Origin: Sphaerisporangium rubeum
GTDB taxonomy: Bacteria; Actinomycetota; Actinomycetes; Streptosporangiales; Streptosporangiaceae
Length of the DNA stretch: 64,000 nucleotides
Reading direction: 5' to 3'
Assembly: GCF_014207705.1 (NCBI RefSeq)
Contig: NZ_JACHIU010000001.1
Location: 434,001 to 498,000, forward strand
The stretch's first letter is position 1, and every line of letters starts with the position of its first letter. The position numbers and the translations under genes were made by a program. Shown in pieces: positions 28,247 to 36,663 of the stretch. The notes under the pieces were generated by a model. The model saw nothing but the letters and a program-made list of their open reading frames with translations, was not told where the DNA came from and ran no database searches.

Positions 28247-29625
28247 CGGCGGCCATGGCACCCGCCTCGGGTTTCCGCGCCTTCGTCGTCCTGTGGTGCG
28301 GGCAGTTCGTCTCGCTGACCGGGTCGGCGCTGTCGGGATTCGCGCTCAGTGTCTACGTCTACCAGGTGACCGGCTCGGCCACGGCGCTCGGCCTGGTCTA
28401 CGCGCTGTCGTCCCTGCCGTTCCTCGTCGCCTCGCCGTTCGCCGGGTCCCTGGTGGACCGGTTCGGCGCGCGACGCGCCATGATCACGTCCGGTGTCGGC
28501 TCGCTGTTCGTCATGCTCTTCCTGGCGGTCGCGCTCGCCGCCGACGCCACCGCCGTGTGGCCGGTGGTCGTCGTCGTCGCCTGCCTGTCGGCGCTCGGCG
28601 CGCTCGCGATGCCGGCGTTCGAGACGTCCTTGCCGCTGCTGGTGCCGAAACAGCAGCTCGGCCGCGCCAACGGGCTGCGGCTGATCGCGGTGGCGTCCAG
28701 CCAGGTACTCGCACCCGTGGCAGGCGGGTTCCTGCTGCTGGTCATCGGCATCGACGGCATCATCCTGATGGACTGCACCGCGATCGCCGTGGCCCTGGTC
28801 GCACTGCTCCTGGTGCGGATCCCGCGGCCCCCGCAGGCCGCCGACCGGCCGGCCGGCGCCACGGCGCTGCTCGGGGACTTCTGGGTGGCGTGGCGGTACG
28901 TCGCGGCGCGGCGCGGGCTGCTGGCCCTGCTCGGCTTCATCGCGGCACTGGAGTTCTGCGCCGGTTTCGTCGACGTGTCGATCACGCCGCTCGTCCTCGC
29001 CTTCGCGTCATCCGGTGTGCTCGGCACCATCTTGACCTGCGGCGGCGTCGGCATGATCGTCGGCAGCCTGGCGATGACCGCGTGGGGAGGCCCGCGGCGG
29101 CGCGTGCGTGCCGTACTCGGCGGCTCGCTGCTGCTCGCCGTCGCCGTCGTCGCGGGGGCCACCCGGCCGAACGCGGTGCTGGTGGCCGTCGCCGCGTTCG
29201 TGTTCTTCGCGGTGCTCGCGGTCGTCATCGGCAGCAACCAGATCGTGTGGCAGTCCAAGGTGGAGCCACACCTGCTCGGCCGGGTCATCGCGCTCCGCAA
29301 CATGATCGCGTCGGTGCCGAAGCTGCTGGCGTTCGCGTTGACCGGCCTCGCCGCCGACTACGTCTTCCAGCCGCTCGCCGGCCGTGACCGCGTCCACTCG
29401 CCGCTGCTCGCGGCGATCATCGGCGACGGCCCGGGCCGGGGGTTCGCGCTGCTGATGATGGTGATGGGCCTGCTGCTCGCGCTCAGCGCCGTCGTGGCGT
29501 ACCTGTCACCGAGGCTGCGGCACCTGGAGGACGAACTCCCCGACGTCACCCCCGAGGACGTGACACCCGAAGGTCCGCCGGAGGCCGGAGAACCCGAGCC
29601 GCGGCAGAGCGAGACCGTCTCGTGA
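28243..29625 (+). CDS. MFS exporter (second of a tandem pair)
   Basis: 460 residues, about 12 membrane segments, SGSL-type loop motif (AGSLVDRFGARRAM) and GGPRRRVRAVLG in the central loop, clearly a paralogue of the preceding exporter. GTG 28243 overlaps the upstream stop (GTGA); ATG 28255 is an alternative start. Coupled expression of two related half-identical exporters could mean two different cargoes (peptide and free amino acid) or simple dosage; sequence does not decide. Confidence 0.86.
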   Translation: MTAAMAPASGFRAFVVLWCGQFVSLTGSALSGFALSVYVYQVTGSATALGLVYALSSLPFLVASPFAGSLVDRFGARRAMITSGVGSLFVMLFLAVALAADATAVWPVVVVVACLSALGALAMPAFETSLPLLVPKQQLGRANGLRLIAVASSQVLAPVAGGFLLLVIGIDGIILMDCTAIAVALVALLLVRIPRPPQAADRPAGATALLGDFWVAWRYVAARRGLLALLGFIAALEFCAGFVDVSITPLVLAFASSGVLGTILTCGGVGMIVGSLAMTAWGGPRRRVRAVLGGSLLLAVAVVAGATRPNAVLVAVAAFVFFAVLAVVIGSNQIVWQSKVEPHLLGRVIALRNMIASVPKLLAFALTGLAADYVFQPLAGRDRVHSPLLAAIIGDGPGRGFALLMMVMGLLLALSAVVAYLSPRLRHLEDELPDVTPEDVTPEGPPEAGEPEPRQSETVS

Positions 29626-29637
29626 GGAGAACACGCC

Positions 29638-30438
29638 GTGCTCGATGACGCACAGCTCCGCGAATACCACGACGCCGGTTTCCTCGTCGTACCGGACGTG
29701 CTGACGCCGCGCGACCTCGCCGGCCTCCGGGACGAGGTCGAGCGCCTCTACCGCGCCGACCACCCCGGCCGGGTCCTGGAGAAGGACGGCACGACGATCC
29801 GCGGCGTCCACGGCTGCCACCAGGTGAGCGAGGTGTTCTCCCGCCTGGTCCGCCTGCCGGCCCTGCTCATGCCGGCCGAGCAACTGCTGGCGAGCAAGGT
29901 CTACGTGCACCAGAGCAAGGTCAACGCCAAACGCGCGCTGGCCGGCGACGTGTGGCCCTGGCACCAGGACTACATCTTCTGGGAACGGGAGGACGGCATG
30001 CCGGCGCCGCTCGTCACCAACGTCGCACTCCTGCTCGACGACGCGACCCCCTACAACGGCCCTCTGCTGTTCCTCCCCGGCTCGCACCACATGGGCACCC
30101 TCCCCACCGAGCGGCGCGGCGCCGCCGGCGGCGAGGAGAGCTGGAAGTCCAACCTCGCGGCCGACCTCGACTACGCGCTGACCGCCGGCCAGCTCGCCTC
30201 GATGGTCGCGAGGTTCGGCATGCGGGCCGCGACCGGCAGCGCAGGCAGCATGGTGCTGTTCGACCCCCGCCTGGTCCACGGCTCAGGCACCAACATGTCG
30301 CCGTACGACCGGCAACTGCTCATCATCACCTACAACAGTGTGGACAACGTCCCCGACGAGCCGAGCCGCCGTCCGGAGTTCCTGTCCGCCTCCGACACCA
30401 CCCCGCTGGCGCCGCTCGTCGGAGGCCTGTGGTCGTGA
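29638..30438 (+). CDS. PhyH-family Fe(II)/2-oxoglutarate hydroxylase (EctD-like)
   Basis: 266 residues. Iron ligands: His109-Gln-Asp111 in WPWHQDYIFW and His214 in RLVHGSG; the intact His-x-Asp marks a hydroxylase, not a halogenase. The stretch VHQSKVNAKRALAG before the first His and NGPLLFLPGSH after it resemble ectoine hydroxylase and related amino-acid hydroxylases of NRPS clusters. Possible substrates are arginine (capreomycidine synthase needs 3-hydroxyarginine and no VioC-like enzyme is visible) or a carrier-bound residue; this is inference. Last gene of the long operon, followed by a strong terminator. Confidence 0.87.
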   Translation: MLDDAQLREYHDAGFLVVPDVLTPRDLAGLRDEVERLYRADHPGRVLEKDGTTIRGVHGCHQVSEVFSRLVRLPALLMPAEQLLASKVYVHQSKVNAKRALAGDVWPWHQDYIFWEREDGMPAPLVTNVALLLDDATPYNGPLLFLPGSHHMGTLPTERRGAAGGEESWKSNLAADLDYALTAGQLASMVARFGMRAATGSAGSMVLFDPRLVHGSGTNMSPYDRQLLIITYNSVDNVPDEPSRRPEFLSASDTTPLAPLVGGLWS

Positions 30439-30480
30439 CGGCGCCGAGGTGATCCGTCCGGCGTGACACCACGAACGGTG

Positions 30481-30512
30481 AAAGGGGTGCGGCCGGCGGC
30501 CGCACCCCTTTT
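30481..30512. terminator. Bidirectional intrinsic terminator
   Basis: A perfect 14-bp stem (AAAGGGGTGCGGCC, loop GGC, and its complement) with A-tract on one side and T-tract on the other. It lies between the convergent ends of the hydroxylase gene (+) and the reverse NRPS gene and can stop transcription from both. Confidence 0.9.
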
Positions 30513-30525
30513 CGCCGCGTCACGG

Positions 30526-32934
30526 TCACCCGGCGGACGCGGTGTCTCCCGGCTCGGCGGGGCCGGACCGCGCGGCCCTGACCGACGCCGCCACGTCGCG
30601 GACGCTGCCGGCGAGCAGGTCGGCCACGTCCGGCCGTACGTGCAGCCTCTCCAGGCACTCGTCCAGCAGCTTGAAGGCGAGCAGGGAGTGGCCGCCGAGT
30701 GCGGCGAAGGTGTCGAGCATGCTCACGGGGCCGACGTCCAGGACGCGGCGGTAGATGTCGGCCACGGCGGCCTCCAGCTCGTCGGCGGGTGGCACCATCG
30801 GCCGGTCGTCATCGTCGGCCGCCGCCAACGCGTCGAGCAGCGCGTCCTTGTCGACCTTGCCGTTCACCGTCGCGGGGATGCGCGGGACCGGCACGACACG
30901 CTCGGGCCGCATGTGCTCGGCGAGGTCGCGGGCCGCGTGCGCGGCGATCGCCTCGACGTCCAGGCCCTCGACGCCGGCGGGGACCACGAAGGCGAGCAGG
31001 CGCACCGGTGTGCCGTGCGCGACGACCGCGCAGTCGGCGACCGAGGGATGCGAGGTGAGCACCGACTCGATCTCGCCTGGCTCGACCCGCAGCCCGCGGA
31101 TCTTGATCTGCCTGTCGATGCGGCCGAGGTGTTCCAGCACCCCGTCGTCCCGGTACCGGCACAGGTCACCGGTCCGGTACATGCGCGCACCCGGCGGCCC
31201 GCAGGGGTCGGCCACGAAGCGTTCCGCGGTGCGGCCAGGCGCACGCCAGTACGCCTGCGCGAGCCCGACCTCGCCGCCGATGTACGCCTCACCCGGCATG
31301 CCGACCGGCACCAGGTCCAGGTTCTCGTCCAGCAACGTGACACGGAAGTTGGCCGCGGGCCGGCCGAGCGGCACCACAGGCACCCCGGGTTCGGCCGGCA
31401 GCACCATGTCGGTGACGTTGCCGGCCTCCGTCGGGCCGTAGCAGTTGATCAGGCGCGCGGACGGCAGCGTGACGTGGAAGGTGTCCCGTACGCGCGGCGT
31501 GACCGGCTCGCCGCCGCACATGGCCCAGCGCAACGCGCCGGCCCGGTCCGGCGACACCTGGTCGAGGAACGGGGCCATCACGGTCGGCGGCAGGAAGATC
31601 GTGGACACGTGGTGGTCCTCGACCAGCCGCGCGAGGCGCCGCGGGTCGCGGTGCTCACCCGGCGGGCAGATCACCAGGCTCGCGCCGTGGTAGAGCGGCC
31701 AGAACAGTTCCCAGATGGAGACGTCGAAGCCCGGCGAGGTCTTGAACAGCGCGCGGTCGCCGGGGCCGAACGGGTACCGGCTCTGCATCCACGCCAGGTG
31801 CGCCAGCCCGCCGGCCGTCGGATAGGCCACCCCTTTGGGACGGCCCGTCGTCCCGGAGGTGTAGAGGATGTTGAGCAGGCCGCCGGGCCCGCCGTCCACC
31901 GCCGGGTCGCTCGCCGGCAGGTCCCGCCACGGGCCGTGGTCCTCGACGTCCACGACGCGCCACGCGCCGCCGGGGACCCGGTCGCGGCAGACCCGGTCGG
32001 TGAGCACCTGTCCCGGCGCGACGTCGGCCAGCATGTACGCGAGCCGCGCGTCCGGCAGCTCGGCCTCCAGCGGCACGTACGTGGCACCGGTCTTCACCGC
32101 GGCGTAGATCGCGACGACCTGCGCGATGCCGCGCTCCATGCAGATCCCCACGCGGCTCCCCGGCCCCGCACCCTGGCCGATGAGGAAGCGCGCCAGCCGG
32201 TTCGCGCGCTCGTTCAGCTCGCGGTAGGTGACCGTGGTGCCGTGCGCGTCCAGCAGCGCGACGGCGCCGGGGGTGCGCCGCACCTGCTCCTCGAACGGTC
32301 CCGTCATCGTGCTGTGCCGCACCTCGGGGACGGCGTACACGTTGAGACCGCGCAGGATGCGCTCGCGCTCGGCGTCGTCGACCAGCGGGTGCTCCGCCAT
32401 GGGCCTGCCGGGGTCGCCGGCCAGGCAGGTGAGCAGCCGCAGGTACGACCGGGCCCAGCACTCGGCGGTCGGCGCGTCGGCGGCGCTCGTCATGGTCTCG
32501 GCGTACAGGCACCTGTTGTCCTTGGCGACCACGATGGTGACGTCGACCCGGTGGCGGGTGGCCGCGTCCGGCGTCTCCTCGCGCGCGGCGCGGCGGAGCG
32601 CGGCGCGGAAGTCATCGGTCAGATCGACCGGCGCGGCCGGCGCGACCGCCTCGCGCGCCTCCTGCAGCACCTGGACCCGGCGGGTCGTCCCCGGCCGGGA
32701 CAGCCGCCGCGCGAGCACCTCGGCGCAGATCCGCAGCGGCGCGAAATCGTCGGCCCCCGCCTGCGACGCCAGCGCGGACAGCTTCCGCACCAGATCGGGG
32801 GGAATCACGACGGGGCCGACGCATTCCGGCGGCATCGTCGTCTCACCGTCCCCCGGCGCGAGGAGCGGCGGCCCCCCGGCCGCCGGGAGAAGGGACACCG
32901 GTGCCGGTTCGGCCGAGAAGCGGCTGCAGGTCAC
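30526..32934 (-). CDS. NRPS: (vestigial C)-A-PCP, reverse strand
   Basis: 802 residues from a GTG at 32934 (a later ATG at 32835 is an alternative). The first ~230 residues look like the C-terminal part of a condensation domain (VIPPDLVRKLSALASQAG onward) without an HHxxxDG motif. The A domain has TSGTTGRPKG, YGPTE, YRTGDLCRY, LGRIDRQIKIRGLRVEPGE and an A10-like NGKVDK. Code by eye D-V-W-F-M-G-C-N-V-K, not one I recognise. A PCP with GGHS closes the protein. No TE or active C follows, so it may charge an amino acid on its own PCP for tailoring or transfer to the other proteins. It is divergent from the second forward operon. Confidence 0.85.
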   Translation of the reverse strand: MTCSRFSAEPAPVSLLPAAGGPPLLAPGDGETTMPPECVGPVVIPPDLVRKLSALASQAGADDFAPLRICAEVLARRLSRPGTTRRVQVLQEAREAVAPAAPVDLTDDFRAALRRAAREETPDAATRHRVDVTIVVAKDNRCLYAETMTSAADAPTAECWARSYLRLLTCLAGDPGRPMAEHPLVDDAERERILRGLNVYAVPEVRHSTMTGPFEEQVRRTPGAVALLDAHGTTVTYRELNERANRLARFLIGQGAGPGSRVGICMERGIAQVVAIYAAVKTGATYVPLEAELPDARLAYMLADVAPGQVLTDRVCRDRVPGGAWRVVDVEDHGPWRDLPASDPAVDGGPGGLLNILYTSGTTGRPKGVAYPTAGGLAHLAWMQSRYPFGPGDRALFKTSPGFDVSIWELFWPLYHGASLVICPPGEHRDPRRLARLVEDHHVSTIFLPPTVMAPFLDQVSPDRAGALRWAMCGGEPVTPRVRDTFHVTLPSARLINCYGPTEAGNVTDMVLPAEPGVPVVPLGRPAANFRVTLLDENLDLVPVGMPGEAYIGGEVGLAQAYWRAPGRTAERFVADPCGPPGARMYRTGDLCRYRDDGVLEHLGRIDRQIKIRGLRVEPGEIESVLTSHPSVADCAVVAHGTPVRLLAFVVPAGVEGLDVEAIAAHAARDLAEHMRPERVVPVPRIPATVNGKVDKDALLDALAAADDDDRPMVPPADELEAAVADIYRRVLDVGPVSMLDTFAALGGHSLLAFKLLDECLERLHVRPDVADLLAGSVRDVAASVRAARSGPAEPGDTASAG

Positions 32935-33166
32935 GGATGCTCCAATGGCCGGGATCAGTCCTCGGTCCCCAGTTAAACGAGCCGTTCCACGGCCGGTGAG
33001 TCCCCCGTTCGCGCGACAGCGCCGCCGCACAGTCGCCGGTTCACGGGACTCTCCCCGCTGTGCCGCGCGCACCTAGCGTCGGGGATGCGGGTCGCCGACG
33101 CTGCCCCGGCGACTCGTGGCACGAAATCGGGGCGGGACATGCTTCGCCGATTGTTGGGCGCCTGCT
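32935..33166. promoter_or_regulatory. Divergent promoter region between two NRPS genes
   Basis: About 230 bases between divergently transcribed NRPS genes; it must hold both promoters and possibly a shared operator. I could not identify -10/-35 boxes with confidence. A short AT-richer stretch (CCCCAGTTAAACG, near 32970) is a candidate -10 area for the reverse gene. Confidence 0.45.
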
Positions 33167-35773
33167 GTGAGCGACATGGAGACCTTGACGCGGCCGTCGG
33201 CCGCGGCACCTGAGACGCCGGTACTCGACCTGATCCGCGCGCGTGCGCGTGCGGACGGCCACCGCGACGCGCTGGCCGACGGCACGGACGCGGCGCCGCT
33301 GAGCTACGCCGCGCTGCTGGACCGGGTGGACGCGCTGGCGGGCCGGCTGCGTGCCGCAGGCGCCGGTCCCGAGCGGCCGGTCGCCGTACTGCTCGGCCGG
33401 TCCGCCGACACCGTCGTCACGATGCTGGCGGTGCTCGCGTCCGGCGGCGCCTACAGCCCGCTGGACGTCACCGCACCCCCCGCGCGCATCGAGGCCACCG
33501 TGCGGCGGCTCGGCGCGCGGGTGGCGGTCGCCGACGCGGCGAACGCGGGCCGGCTGCCGTCCGGCGTCGCCGTGGTGCCACCGGACGCGGCCGGCCCCCA
33601 TGAACCCCTGCCGGACGTCCCGCTCGACGCGCCGGCGTACGTCATGCACACCTCGGGCTCGACCGGCGTGCCGAAAGGCGTCGTGATGAGCCATCGGGGG
33701 CTGGCGCGGCTGATCGGCTGGCAGGTCGCGAGTGGACCGCCGGGGCTGCGGACGCTGCAGTTCACCGCGACCTCCTTCGACGTGACGTTCCAGGAGGTGC
33801 TGTCGACGCTGGCCACCGGCGGCTGCCTGGTCGTCGCGTCCGACGAGGTGCGCCGCGACCCGGCCGTGCTGCTCGACACCATCGCGCGGCACCGGGTCGA
33901 GCGGCTGTTCCTGCCGTACGTGGCGTTGCAGCTGATGGCCGTCACCGCCGCGCGGCTGGCGGTGACCCCCGGCTCGCTGCGGCACGTGGTCACCGCAGGT
34001 GAGCGCCTGATCATCACACCGGCGATCCGCGACCTGTTCGCCGCGATCCCCGGCTGCCGCCTGGACAACCACTACGGGCCCACCGAGACGCATCTGGTCA
34101 CCAGCCTGACCCTCCCGGCGGACCCGGCCGCCTGGCCCGCGATCCCCGCCATCGGGTCACCGGTGGACGGCATCTCCTGCGCGGTGCTCGACGACGAGCT
34201 CCGGCCGGTGCCGGACGGGGACGTCGGCGAGCTGTACGTCGGCGGCGCGGCCCTCGCCAGGGGGTACCAGAACGACCCGTCCCGTACCGCGGAACGGTTC
34301 GTGGCCAGCCCGTTCGCGGCGGGGGAGCGGCTGTACCGCACCGGGGACCTCGCGTCCCTGCGGGACGACGGGACCTACGAGTTCGCCGGCCGCGCCGACC
34401 GTCAGCTCAAGGTGCGCGGCTTCCGGGTGGAGCCGGCCGAGGTGGAGGACGCGCTGCTGCGCCACCCCCGCGTCCAGGCCGCCGCCGCCGGGCTGCGTGA
34501 GGTCGCCGACGGCGTGTCGGTGCTCGTCGGCTACCTCCAGACCGACGGCCAGGTCACCCACCGGGAACTCACCGAGCACGTGCGGGACATCCTCCCCGCC
34601 TACATGGTGCCGTCGCGGTACGTCACGGTCGCCGCGATGCCGCGCACCGGCACCGGCAAGATCGACGGCCAGGCGCTCGCGGCGCTGCCGCTGCCGGAGG
34701 TCCCCGGCGAGCCCACGCGGTCCGGCCCGTCGCTCACCGAGACGGTCACCGCCATCTGGGCCAGGGTGCTCGGCCACGACGAGTTCGAGGGGGACGACGA
34801 CTTCTTCGAGGTCGGCGGCGACTCGCTGCTCGCCACCTGGGTCGTCGCCGAGCTCGGCCAGGTGCTGGACCGGCCGGTCGACCTGTCGCTGTTCCTCGAG
34901 TACAGCACGGTCGACGACCTCGCGCAGGCGCTCGGCTCCACGGCCGTGGCGAAGCCGCGGCACACCTCGTCGCAGATCATCACGCTGCGGCCCGGCCCCT
35001 CCAACCGGAGCCTGTACCTTGTGCATCCGCTCGGCGGCGAGCTGCTCGGCTACCGCGAGCTGGCCCAGGCGTCGACGGCGCCGCTGCGGCTCCTCGGCGT
35101 CGGCTGGACGGGGGAGCCGCCGGTGTTCGGCAGCACGCTCGCCGAGATCGCGCGCACGCACGTCGAGCAGCTCCGCACGATCGAGCCGGACGGGCCGTAC
35201 CGGCTCGGCGGCTGGTCGTTCGGCGGCGTGCTGGCCTTCGAGATGGCGCAGCAGCTCACCGCGGCCGGCTCCACGGTGGACTTCCTCGGGTTGTTCGACG
35301 CCAACCCGGTCATCGACCCCATCACCGGCCTGCCGATGGCGGACACACCGTTCCTCGGGCTGCTCGACGAGGTGGTGGCGCGGCTCGACGACCCCGCGAC
35401 GACCGGCGCGGACCTCGCCGAGCTGACGTCGTCGCGGACCTGGATCCAGCTCATGGGTGCGCCGATCGCGGCCGGCGCGTCGAGCGCGTACCTGCGCACC
35501 GCACTGGAGACCGCGCGGTCCTGCATGAACGCGGCGATGCGGTACCGGCCGGAGCGGTACCGCGGGCCGGTCCACCTGTTCCAGGCCGCCGGAGCGGGGC
35601 CGGAGCGTCAGGCCGAGCTGGCCGCGGCCATCGGCGAGTTGTGCGCGGGGCCGCTGACCGTCGTCCCGATCGACGGCGACCACTGGACCTTCATCAGAGG
35701 ACAACACGTCACCGAGGCGGCGGCGGAACTGGACGCGGCGCTTGAGCGTGTCGGCGAGGCAGGGAGTGGCTGA
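33167..35773 (+). CDS. NRPS: A-PCP-TE, proline-like code
   Basis: 868 residues (GTG 33167; ATG 33176 also possible, neither with a strong ribosome site). A domain: HTSGSTGVPKG, YGPTE, YRTGDLASL, FAGRADRQLKVRGFRVEP, A10 Lys in GTGKIDG. The first code Asp is residue 205; code D-V-Q-F-V-A-H-L-V-K, close to proline codes (DVQxIAHVV). PCP Ser553 (GGDS). TE with Ser684 in GGWSFGG, Asp in LFDAN, His in IDGDHWTF. An A-PCP-TE without C domain activates one amino acid, holds it for on-carrier modification and releases it free. The oxygenases that follow with 1-5 base gaps are the obvious modifiers. Proline or a cyclic analogue is a prediction from ten positions only. Confidence 0.9.
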   Translation: MSDMETLTRPSAAAPETPVLDLIRARARADGHRDALADGTDAAPLSYAALLDRVDALAGRLRAAGAGPERPVAVLLGRSADTVVTMLAVLASGGAYSPLDVTAPPARIEATVRRLGARVAVADAANAGRLPSGVAVVPPDAAGPHEPLPDVPLDAPAYVMHTSGSTGVPKGVVMSHRGLARLIGWQVASGPPGLRTLQFTATSFDVTFQEVLSTLATGGCLVVASDEVRRDPAVLLDTIARHRVERLFLPYVALQLMAVTAARLAVTPGSLRHVVTAGERLIITPAIRDLFAAIPGCRLDNHYGPTETHLVTSLTLPADPAAWPAIPAIGSPVDGISCAVLDDELRPVPDGDVGELYVGGAALARGYQNDPSRTAERFVASPFAAGERLYRTGDLASLRDDGTYEFAGRADRQLKVRGFRVEPAEVEDALLRHPRVQAAAAGLREVADGVSVLVGYLQTDGQVTHRELTEHVRDILPAYMVPSRYVTVAAMPRTGTGKIDGQALAALPLPEVPGEPTRSGPSLTETVTAIWARVLGHDEFEGDDDFFEVGGDSLLATWVVAELGQVLDRPVDLSLFLEYSTVDDLAQALGSTAVAKPRHTSSQIITLRPGPSNRSLYLVHPLGGELLGYRELAQASTAPLRLLGVGWTGEPPVFGSTLAEIARTHVEQLRTIEPDGPYRLGGWSFGGVLAFEMAQQLTAAGSTVDFLGLFDANPVIDPITGLPMADTPFLGLLDEVVARLDDPATTGADLAELTSSRTWIQLMGAPIAAGASSAYLRTALETARSCMNAAMRYRPERYRGPVHLFQAAGAGPERQAELAAAIGELCAGPLTVVPIDGDHWTFIRGQHVTEAAAELDAALERVGEAGSG

Positions 35774-35774
35774 A

Positions 35775-36659
35775 GTGGATCTTGAGACAGACGCGAAGAC
35801 CTTCGCCGAGCAGGGGTACATCGGGCCGTTCACGCTCTGGGAACCGGAGGAGATGAAGGCCTGGTGGAAGGAGCAGCGCCGAGCGCTGCTCGACCCCGCC
35901 GCGAACGCGCGCAAGGTCTTCGACAACCCCGTGAACTACGACAGGCACCTGGACATCCCCGGCCTGAGCAAGCTCATCAGCGAGCCGGAGATCGTCCGGC
36001 GGATGCAGGCCCTCATCGGCCCCGACGTCCTGTGCTGGCGCACCGAGTTCTTCCCCAAGAACCCCGGCGACTCCGGCACCGGCTGGCACCAGGTGGAGAC
36101 GTACGCGATCGGCGAGACCAGCCAGGGGATGCTGGAGGCGACCGAGCACTCTCCCGGCAACCCGATGGAGCTGACCTGCTGGGTGGCCTTCACCGAGGCG
36201 GCCAGGGAGAACGCCTGCATGAAGGTCATCCCCGGCAGCCACCGCAAGTGGCGCTACGACGAGCACGCTCCGATGAAGTGGAACGGCGCGGCGCGCGACA
36301 ACTCGTTCTTCGGCTACAACTACGACGACATCAAGATCGACAAGGACTGGAGCCCGGAACAGGAGGACGTCCGCCACCTGGAGATGCGCGCCGGCCAGTT
36401 CTTCATCTTCACCGCGCGCTGCATCCACGGCTCCAACCCCAACACCAGCCGGCGGCAGCGCATGGGCTTCGCCATCCGGGTGGTGCCCACCCACGTGCGG
36501 GTCTACGGCGGCATGACCGAGTTCGACGAGTTCGGTCACCACTTCGACCTCGCCAGGCACGGCTGCGTGCTCGTCGCCGGCGAGGACCGGTACGGGCTCA
36601 ACCGGGTGGTGCGCGAGAACGCGTGGGGCGAGCGGTTCACCACTCTCGAAAGGGTGTGA
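35775..36659 (+). CDS. SyrB2-family Fe/2-oxoglutarate enzyme with His-Gln-Val motif
   Basis: 294 residues. Same family as the halogenase at 6.0 kb: VNYDRHLDIPGL, LCWRTEFFPKNPGD, TGWHQVETY, NSFFGYNYDD and QRMGFAIRVVPTHV align along the length. The carboxylate position of the facial triad is Val (His105-Gln106-Val107), with the second His at 218 (CIHGSN). It lacks the Asp of hydroxylases, yet also the small Ala/Gly of known halogenases. GTG 35775 is chosen because AGGGAG lies 8 bases before it; it starts one base after the A-PCP-TE stop, so carrier-bound amino acid is the likely substrate. Halogenase, altered-outcome oxygenase or inactive protein are all possible. Confidence 0.88.
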   Translation: MDLETDAKTFAEQGYIGPFTLWEPEEMKAWWKEQRRALLDPAANARKVFDNPVNYDRHLDIPGLSKLISEPEIVRRMQALIGPDVLCWRTEFFPKNPGDSGTGWHQVETYAIGETSQGMLEATEHSPGNPMELTCWVAFTEAARENACMKVIPGSHRKWRYDEHAPMKWNGAARDNSFFGYNYDDIKIDKDWSPEQEDVRHLEMRAGQFFIFTARCIHGSNPNTSRRQRMGFAIRVVPTHVRVYGGMTEFDEFGHHFDLARHGCVLVAGEDRYGLNRVVRENAWGERFTTLERV

Positions 36660-36663
36660 CCAG

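Noticed and set aside
30463..32976. Forward open frame opposite the reverse A-PCP NRPS
   Set aside because: Composition is shadow-like and the reverse frame has all adenylation and PCP motifs; it would also run through the terminator hairpin.
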